From Bacillota bacterium (lineage in GTDB: Bacteria; Bacillota; Clostridia; Clostridiales; Clostridiaceae): a stretch of DNA of 11,464 bases. The notes beneath the pieces are model-generated. The model was given only the letters and a program-made list of their open reading frames with translations, searched no databases and was not told where the DNA came from. The translations under genes and the position numbers were made by a program. Location of the stretch: positions 1 through 11,464 of the forward strand of contig JAEXSY010000350.1 in NCBI GenBank assembly GCA_023440105.1, given 5' to 3'. Below, piece by piece: positions 6,206-11,464 of this stretch (its first letter is position 1; each line of letters starts with the position of its first letter).

Positions 6206-7246
6206 TTAATTTTTTAATAATATTCTAAATCCCATATCCAAATACATCTGTTTAAGATTATTGATAATTCTATAAAAGCCCTCTCTATAGCTGCTGCTAG
6301 AAAACAACATTATCGTAGCTGCAGATATAATTAAAAGAAAGCTTATCTCAAAGATAATGCTGTTAAAACCAAAATAACTATTTAAGCTACCTATGATCTT
6401 TACTACATAGGTATGGCTTAAATAAAGCGGAAGAGTATCTCTACCTATACTGCTGATAAATCCTTTTTCCTCAGGGACAATAGCTAAAATCAATATTCCT
6501 ATACCAATAGCTAAAGGTATAGCTAAAAGATATACTATTAACCCTAAGGATATGGAAGGAAAGCTCTGGATTGACAGCTGATGCATCATAACCTCCTTGC
6601 TCAAATTAAAATCCAGTATCCTAAGTCTAATAAGGCTATATAGTAGCATAAATATCATCATCAATACTACTACGGCCATTGAAGCTTTTACTTTTTTTAT
6701 TTTCTCAATCACATTTCCTTCACAGTAATATCCCAATAAGAAATATATATGGAAGCCAGCTACTCTTTCTAAACCAAGAATAATTTCAGAAGGACTTGAT
6801 ATCAGCATTATCCCAGCAGAAAGTAGTACTGATAATACCAATGCTCCCTTTATTTTTACGATATTCTTTAAGGTTAACCTCCACATAAAAAGTGCTAAGA
6901 CATACCAGAGGCTATAGCCTGGCATAAATATATTTCTTATATAATAATCGTCACCATAAACTACTAAATTAAATATAGCCCAGGCTCCTTCTGCTATAAC
7001 ATATATCAGCAGAATATCCTCCACTGCATTTTTTTTGCTTTTTCGAACATTCTTCGAAAAATATCCCGAAACAAAAGCAAAAAGAGGCATATGGAAGGAA
7101 TAGATAAAGAGTATAGTACTTTGAAGTATTAAGCTTTCCTTAACATTTCCTCTACCTAAGAAGTGGGCCAGCACCACCAAAATTATAAGAACTCCCTTCA
7201 GATTATCGAAGTATGGTTCTCTCCTACTTCTTAATGCATTATTCAT
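6206..7246 (-). CDS. Membrane acyltransferase, family 3 (fucose 4-O-acetylase-like)
   Basis: This is a multi-pass membrane protein of the acyltransferase 3 family, whose members transfer acetyl or other acyl groups to cell-surface sugars or glycans. It has 346 residues with about ten hydrophobic segments. The N-terminal motif REPYFDNLKGVLIILVVLAH has the conserved His28. FIYSFHMPLFAFVSGYF (48-63) has conserved His52. IGRDTLPLYLSHTY (267-280) is the typical C-terminal motif. The opening resembles the NolL/fucose 4-O-acetylase subgroup. The ATG at 7246 is preceded by AAGGAGG 10 bases upstream. It sits alone between two terminators, with no sugar-transferase or polysaccharide genes beside it, so the acceptor cannot be inferred. 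It has its own terminator before the IS. Family confidence is high; the substrate is unknown. Confidence 0.9.
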   Translation of the reverse strand: MNNALRSRREPYFDNLKGVLIILVVLAHFLGRGNVKESLILQSTILFIYSFHMPLFAFVSGYFSKNVRKSKKNAVEDILLIYVIAEGAWAIFNLVVYGDDYYIRNIFMPGYSLWYVLALFMWRLTLKNIVKIKGALVLSVLLSAGIMLISSPSEIILGLERVAGFHIYFLLGYYCEGNVIEKIKKVKASMAVVVLMMIFMLLYSLIRLRILDFNLSKEVMMHQLSIQSFPSISLGLIVYLLAIPLAIGIGILILAIVPEEKGFISSIGRDTLPLYLSHTYVVKIIGSLNSYFGFNSIIFEISFLLIISAATIMLFSSSSYREGFYRIINNLKQMYLDMGFRILLKN

Positions 7247-7330
7247 CCTAAGTAAACCTCCTTTGTTTATTAAGGCTTATAATATAATAAATAAATAGTT
7301 TAGGTTTTAATATTCTTTAAAGTAATTATT

Positions 7331-7368
7331 AATTTAAAAGGAACTTGCTTTTTTATGGCAAGTTCCTT
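7331..7368 (-). terminator. Terminator of the chemoreceptor gene
   Basis: On the minus strand, AAGGAACTTGC / GCAAGTTCCTT is an 11-bp perfect stem with a 9-nt loop, ending in TTTTAAATT. It starts 5 bases after the chemoreceptor stop codon and separates that gene from the acyltransferase. Confidence 0.82.
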
Positions 7369-7373
7369 CCTAA

Positions 7374-9410
7374 CTAATTAACCTTAAATTTATTAATATT
7401 ATTTTTAAGCTCTTCTGCAATCATCATAAACTGTTCTGTTAAGCCACTTACTTCCTGAACCATTGCTACCTGCTCCTCTGCCGAAGCTGTTATCTCCTCT
7501 GCGGAAGCGGATATTTCCGTCATGCCTGCTGATAGAGCCTCCATGTAGCCCTCAATTCTATCCTTCTTTCTAACCATAGAATTATTTCTCTCATTAACAT
7601 TACTAATAGTAGAGATTAAGTTCTCAAGACTTTGAGAGATATTTTTAAAAGCCTTATCTGTATTCCTAACTGCTTCAATTTGCTCTATTGCAAGTGCTCT
7701 TGTTTCCTCCATAGATGCCACAGCAGCACTGGTTTTACCAGTAATGTCGGAGATTATCTTCTTTATATCCTCTGTTGATTCCTTGCTCTGCTCTGCAAGC
7801 TTTCTTATCGCATCAGCCACTACAGAGAAGCCCTTTCCAGCTTCGCCAGCTCTAGCTGCTTCTATAGAAGCATTTAAGGAAAGTAGGTTTGTTTGATTTG
7901 CTATATCACTTATAGCCTCTAGAACCATATCTATCTTTTTAGTGCTATCAGCTATATTTTGTACATTATCTAATACAGAGGCGGTTTTTTCTGAAGTATT
8001 ATCTGTGGTAAGAACTAGCTTATCCACTGTCTCAATGCCTTCCTTATTTACTTCATTAACATTCTCACAGAGATCCACAGCTTCCTTTAGCCCTTGTGAA
8101 ATATCATTGATGGATTTTGATAACTTGCTATTTTCTGTGGCAACCTTATCTACCTCCATAGATTGGTTATTTGTTACACTAGCAACCTCTTCTATGGTTT
8201 TAGAGATTTCTGTAGAGCTTTGTAGAGTCTGATTATGTGATGCTTGTATAAAGGCACTCTGCTTCCCTATAACATTGGCAACATCCATGGTATTTTCTAT
8301 AAGCTCTTTAAGACTATCAGTCATATTATTAAAGCCCATGGCCAGCTCTCCTATTTCATCCACATAAGCAACATCAGACTTTACGGTAAGGTCACCCTCT
8401 TGTATCTTCTTCATATCCTCTTTAAGTTTATTAATTCTTTTAATAAGCTTATTTATTACCAAAAGATTTATCAAGGTTGTTATAGCTAGCACAAGAACAA
8501 TAGAAGCTATGGATATCATGAGGAATAGATTTTCTTCATTCTTAAACTCACCTTCGTCAATCTTTGCCAGAAGATTTATTTCTCCTTTATTTAATTCATT
8601 AAAAGCACCATAGATACTCTTTCCACCTTCTTCAAGCTCTACATCCCCATTTTTATCATTTATTAAGGAATCTCTCAATTCTTTATTTGGATACTCCTTT
8701 CCTATAAGAAAGTCATCCTTAGCAGTCATTATTATCCCATTATTATGGACCATTATAAATTCTCCACTGGAGCCAAACTTCAAAGAGTTCACCATATTAC
8801 TCATTTCTTTTAATACTATATCAATTCCTACATACCCTAAGAATTCTCCGTTATATTCTACTCTATCCATCAAGGTTACTACCCACTCCTTTGTTGTAGT
8901 ATCCTCATAAGCTTCAGACCAATAAGGCTCCTTTATCTCCTTCATAATAGTAAGATACTTATCTGGCTCACTAGTTTCCGCAGGCTCAGCAATATCAGTT
9001 ATAGGGTAGGTCACAATTTTTCTATCTAACCCTTTAAAATACCCATATTGAAGAGATGGATAGTTTTCTACATAATTCTTTAGACTCATGGCTATCTGTA
9101 CCTTATCATCTGCAACAACAGCCTGTATAACCTTCTCGTCATCAGCTATGGCCTTAACTAGGCTTTCATATTCCTCCATATAGCTATTAATAGCTACCGC
9201 TGCTGAATTTAGATTATCTTGAGCCTGAGACTTTATAACAGTATCAATTATATATTGAAAAAGCCCTATGCTTATTGTCGTTTGCACCAATGCAGCAACA
9301 ATTACACAGATAGCAGTATACATAGTTAATTTTCTTTTCAAAGAACCTCTTCTTCCTTTTGAGCTTCCTTTAGCATCTTTTCCTTTTTTCTTAAACCCTA
9401 TAGTTTTCAC
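7374..9410 (-). CDS. Methyl-accepting chemotaxis protein with dCache sensor
   Basis: This is a transmembrane chemoreceptor that controls CheA through CheW. It has 678 residues. A Lys/Arg-rich N-terminus is followed by a membrane segment (about 31-55). An extracellular dCache-type sensor spans about 56-295, with YWSEAYED (163-170) and GYVGIDIVL (192-200). The second membrane segment is 296-320, HAMP about 321-372, and the long coiled-coil signalling domain about 380-678. The hairpin is recognised by NASIEAARAGEAGKGF (513-528). The usual VVADEIRKLAEQS reads VVADAIRKLAEQS, with Ala534 replacing the conserved Glu. No C-terminal CheR-docking pentapeptide is present, as usual in Gram-positives. The start is GTG at 9410, with GGGGGA six bases upstream. 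The gene stands alone, with a terminator after it and no chemotaxis genes nearby. The ligand is unknown. Confidence 0.95.
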   Translation of the reverse strand: MKTIGFKKKGKDAKGSSKGRRGSLKRKLTMYTAICVIVAALVQTTISIGLFQYIIDTVIKSQAQDNLNSAAVAINSYMEEYESLVKAIADDEKVIQAVVADDKVQIAMSLKNYVENYPSLQYGYFKGLDRKIVTYPITDIAEPAETSEPDKYLTIMKEIKEPYWSEAYEDTTTKEWVVTLMDRVEYNGEFLGYVGIDIVLKEMSNMVNSLKFGSSGEFIMVHNNGIIMTAKDDFLIGKEYPNKELRDSLINDKNGDVELEEGGKSIYGAFNELNKGEINLLAKIDEGEFKNEENLFLMISIASIVLVLAITTLINLLVINKLIKRINKLKEDMKKIQEGDLTVKSDVAYVDEIGELAMGFNNMTDSLKELIENTMDVANVIGKQSAFIQASHNQTLQSSTEISKTIEEVASVTNNQSMEVDKVATENSKLSKSINDISQGLKEAVDLCENVNEVNKEGIETVDKLVLTTDNTSEKTASVLDNVQNIADSTKKIDMVLEAISDIANQTNLLSLNASIEAARAGEAGKGFSVVADAIRKLAEQSKESTEDIKKIISDITGKTSAAVASMEETRALAIEQIEAVRNTDKAFKNISQSLENLISTISNVNERNNSMVRKKDRIEGYMEALSAGMTEISASAEEITASAEEQVAMVQEVSGLTEQFMMIAEELKNNINKFKVN

Positions 9411-9456
9411 TTTTTTTCCCCCGATTAATATATGAAATTAATTTTAGTCTTCATAT

Positions 9457-9483
9457 ATATCGTTGGAAAAAACATTAACTTGA
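9457..9483 (-). promoter_or_regulatory. Possible motility-sigma (SigD-type) promoter for the chemoreceptor
   Basis: On the minus strand, TCAA (9480-9483), a 15-bp spacer and AACGATAT (9457-9464) resemble the SigD pattern TAAA-N15-GCCGATAT: 3 of 4 and 6 of 8 matches with correct spacing. It lies about 47 bp upstream of the GTG. Chemoreceptor genes in this group are often SigD-dependent, which raises the plausibility, but the match is partial. Confidence 0.35.
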
Positions 9484-9488
9484 ATATA

Positions 9489-11201
9489 TTATAAAATAAA
9501 AGCTAAATAGCTTTTAACCTTACCCAGTAGCTCCTCTAGTCTTTTAACCCCCTCCTCCTTTGTAGCGCCTTTAGCTGAGTAATAAACCTTTAACTTAGGC
9601 TCTGTTCCAGAAGGCCTCACTGCAATCCATGATCCATCCCTAAAATACAGCTTGATTACATTACTTACGGGAAGATCAATCTCCTCATCTTCATAGGACT
9701 CTATAAAGTATCTCTTCTGCAGCTTATAATCCTCAAGAATTTTTATATCATAAAATGTCCTAATAAGGTTATTAATCCTTCTAAATTCCTCCACTACCTT
9801 AGTTATTTTTAAACCTCCCTCCACCCCCTCCAGTGTATAGGTTTCTAGATAATCTAAATAATAGCCATATTCCTTATACAGCTCCTCAATTGCCTCAAGA
9901 AGATTGACACCTTTATTCTTATAGCTTTGAGCCATCTCTATAATAAGCATAGAAGCAATGACAGCGTCCTTATCCCTTACAAAGGTTCCTGAAAGATACC
10001 CATAGCTCTCTTCATAACCGAATAGGAATTTATATCTATTACTTTGTTCAAATTCCTTAATCTTCTCACCTATAAATTTGAAGCCTGTGAGAGTATTGAA
10101 AGTGGTAGCTCCGTATTTATCAGCAATTCTTTCGCCTAAATCAGAGGTTACTATAGTTTTTATAATAGCTGTATTCTTATCAATATTCCTTTCATTAGAT
10201 AATATATACTTGCAGAGAAGAGCCCCTATCTGATTTCCATTAAGTAGAATATAATCTCCTTCTCTATCTTTCACTGCAACTCCCACCCTGTCACAATCTG
10301 GGTCCGTAGCTAATATTATATCTGCTTCCTTTTCTTTGGCTAATTTTATTGCTTCTTCAAAAACCTCCTTATTCTCTGGATTTGGAGCCTTTACCGTAGG
10401 AAAATTTCCATCAGGTCTTATTTGCGAATTCACTAAAAAAATCCTGTAATATCCTAGCTTAGTAAGAATGCTGGTAACAGGTATCAATCCAGTTCCGTGA
10501 AGGGGAGTATATACTATTTTAATATCCCTTTTATCTTCCTTTTTAAGTAAAGAAAGCTTTTCTATCCTATCAATATATCTTCTATCCATCTCATCCCCTA
10601 TATAATATAGGAGTTCTTCTTGTACAGCCTCCCATTCCGTTATAGCTTTTCTCTCCTTAAGTACGTCTATTTTACTGATTTCCTCCATAATACCCTTTGC
10701 TGTAGCTAAGGTTATCTGCCCTCCATCACTTCCATAAACCTTATATCCATTATAAATTGATGGGTTATGACTTGCTGTTATCACTATACCAGCAGAGCAG
10801 CTTAAATTCCTTACGGCAAAGGATAGCTCCGGTGTTGGTCTCAAACTTCTAAAAAGATATGTCCTTATTCCATTATTACAAAGGACCAGAGCAGCTTCCA
10901 AGGCAAATTCTCTAGAATGCTTCCTTGAGTCAAAAGCTATTGCTACTTTACAGCTCTTTACTCCTTCAACCTTTTTTAACAGATAAGCAGCCAGTCCTTC
11001 TGTTGCTCTTCTAATGGTGTAATTATTAATTCTGCTGCTGCCCAGTCCCATAATTCCTCTTAAGCCGCCAGTTCCAAAGGTAAGCTCTTGAAAAAAGGCC
11101 TCCTTCTGATCTTCTTCCTTCATGGCTTTAAGTGTTTCCTTTTCCTCCTCCTTTAGCACTGAGCTTTCTAACCATTGTTTATACCTTTCCTTATAATCCA
11201 T
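9489..11201 (-). CDS. pgcA: Phosphohexomutase (alpha-phosphoglucomutase / phosphomannomutase)
   Basis: This cytoplasmic enzyme interconverts hexose 1-phosphate and 6-phosphate through a phosphoserine, feeding UDP-glucose and other envelope sugar nucleotides. It has 570 residues, close to Bacillus PgcA. The four active-site elements are all present: the phosphoserine loop TASHNP (142-147, Ser144), the metal loop DPDCDRVG (300-307, Asp300/302/304), the sugar loop GYEESYGYL (395-403) and the phosphate loop RPSGTEPKLK (529-538). The N-terminal FGTGGLRG (42-49) is also typical. The start is ATG 11201, with AAAGG seven bases upstream; an in-frame TTG at 11216 lacks a ribosome site. It is a separate unit: the upstream gene ends in a terminator 54 bp before its start. 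Whether glucose or mannose phosphate is preferred cannot be told from the sequence. Confidence 0.95.
   Translation of the reverse strand: MDYKERYKQWLESSVLKEEEKETLKAMKEEDQKEAFFQELTFGTGGLRGIMGLGSSRINNYTIRRATEGLAAYLLKKVEGVKSCKVAIAFDSRKHSREFALEAALVLCNNGIRTYLFRSLRPTPELSFAVRNLSCSAGIVITASHNPSIYNGYKVYGSDGGQITLATAKGIMEEISKIDVLKERKAITEWEAVQEELLYYIGDEMDRRYIDRIEKLSLLKKEDKRDIKIVYTPLHGTGLIPVTSILTKLGYYRIFLVNSQIRPDGNFPTVKAPNPENKEVFEEAIKLAKEKEADIILATDPDCDRVGVAVKDREGDYILLNGNQIGALLCKYILSNERNIDKNTAIIKTIVTSDLGERIADKYGATTFNTLTGFKFIGEKIKEFEQSNRYKFLFGYEESYGYLSGTFVRDKDAVIASMLIIEMAQSYKNKGVNLLEAIEELYKEYGYYLDYLETYTLEGVEGGLKITKVVEEFRRINNLIRTFYDIKILEDYKLQKRYFIESYEDEEIDLPVSNVIKLYFRDGSWIAVRPSGTEPKLKVYYSAKGATKEEGVKRLEELLGKVKSYLAFIL
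9498..9515 (-). terminator. Weak terminator overlapping the pgcA stop region
   Basis: On the minus strand, AAAAGCT / AGCTTTT (7 bp) with loop ATTT is followed by ATTTTATAATATATT. The stem is made from the last codons of pgcA (Lys-Ser-Tyr-Leu-Ala-Phe). It is A+T-rich and short, so efficiency is doubtful. It is the only candidate 3' signal before the chemoreceptor gene. Confidence 0.35.
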
Positions 11202-11208
11202 ATTTGGA

Positions 11209-11213
11209 CCTTT
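11209..11213 (-). promoter_or_regulatory. Ribosome binding site of pgcA
   Basis: AAAGG lies 7 bases before the ATG at 11201. It would fall inside the reading frame if the upstream TTG at 11216 were used, so it supports the shorter 570-residue protein. Confidence 0.55.
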
Positions 11214-11254
11214 CAACTTAATTGCTTCTATAACTATCTTATTCTCAACATAGA

Positions 11255-11284
11255 AAAGCTGATACCCTTAAGGGTACCAGCTTT
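11255..11284 (-). terminator. Terminator of the chromate-transporter gene
   Basis: On the minus strand, AAAGCTGGTACCC / GGGTATCAGCTTT is a 13-bp stem (one G-U) with loop TTAA, followed by T and CTATG. It begins about 20 bp after the stop of the right-edge gene and isolates pgcA from it. Confidence 0.85.
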
Positions 11285-11304
11285 CCCATTAAAATGTGAT
11301 ATCT

Positions 11305-11464
11305 CTATGATAATATAAACCCAATTAAGCCTCCAGCTAGAACCAGCCAGGCGGTGTTAACCTTTAGTTTAAGTACTGAGATTAATGCTAGCAATGCAAT
11401 TATTATTGTTGGTAAGTCCACCAAGGCTTCCGTTGTTAGCTTAAAGCTAACCACTGCCATAAGC
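11305..11464 (-). CDS. Chromate transporter (CHR) family protein, C-terminal fragment
   Basis: Only the last 52 residues are visible before the stop TAG at 11305; the rest lies beyond the right edge. The visible end has a short soluble stretch, then two hydrophobic segments, DLPTIIIALLALISVL and NTAWLVLAGGLIGFIL, separated by a basic KLKVN. This helix, basic turn, W-x-hydrophobic-Gly-rich helix pattern is typical of the C-terminus of ChrA-type membrane proteins, which export chromate or act as anion transporters. In Clostridia these often occur as two half-size proteins. The call rests on a short fragment, so another small membrane family is possible. Confidence 0.6.
   Translation of the reverse strand, partial: LMAVVSFKLTTEALVDLPTIIIALLALISVLKLKVNTAWLVLAGGLIGFILS

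Noticed and set aside
7942..8489. Two plus-strand open frames opposite the chemoreceptor
   Set aside because: Both are antisense shadows of the coiled-coil and HAMP coding region, with no family features.
1..11464. CRISPR array, phage or defence island
   Set aside because: No regularly spaced repeats, integrase, nuclease, toxin-antitoxin or phage genes are visible; apart from the IS, all genes are ordinary chromosomal families.

Overview
The window looks like chromosome from a low-G+C Gram-positive bacterium, most likely a member of the Clostridia. The reasons are the strong A+T bias, the abundant ATA/AGA/TTA codons, purine-rich Shine-Dalgarno sequences, a tRNA gene with an encoded CCA end, Rho-independent terminators after most units, and the gene content. 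This is inferred from sequence character and family knowledge; no database was searched. Every host gene reads on the minus strand. The only plus-strand gene is the transposase of an inserted element.

Reading the minus strand from the right edge, the layout is as follows. First comes the C-terminal end of a chromate-transporter-family protein and its terminator. Next is a phosphohexomutase (pgcA type) with its own start signals. A dCache methyl-accepting chemotaxis protein follows, with a possible motility-sigma promoter and a terminator just after its stop. Then comes a membrane acyltransferase (family 3) with its own terminator. A complete IS1634-like insertion sequence occupies 4115-6061. 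Beyond it lies an isolated tRNA-Arg(ACG) with a terminator, then an A+T-rich gap holding a cluster of DnaA-box-like 9-mers. The last unit is trkA-trkH (potassium uptake, genes overlapping by 50 bp), followed after 47 bp by a formate/nitrite transporter that runs off the left edge.

TrkA is the cytoplasmic nucleotide-binding gating subunit and TrkH the membrane potassium pore, so the two form one transport system. The formate/nitrite channel may be cotranscribed with them, since no terminator is visible between. The remaining genes look like independent housekeeping or surface functions: sugar-phosphate interconversion for cell-envelope precursors, chemotaxis, and surface acylation.

I see no convincing undescribed multi-gene system. 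The most interesting signals are (1) the DnaA-box-like cluster between trkA and the tRNA, (2) a good sigma-A-type promoter whose -10 box ends only a few bases from the right end of the insertion sequence, so that its transcript now enters the element, and (3) an alanine in place of a normally conserved glutamate near the signalling hairpin of the chemoreceptor.
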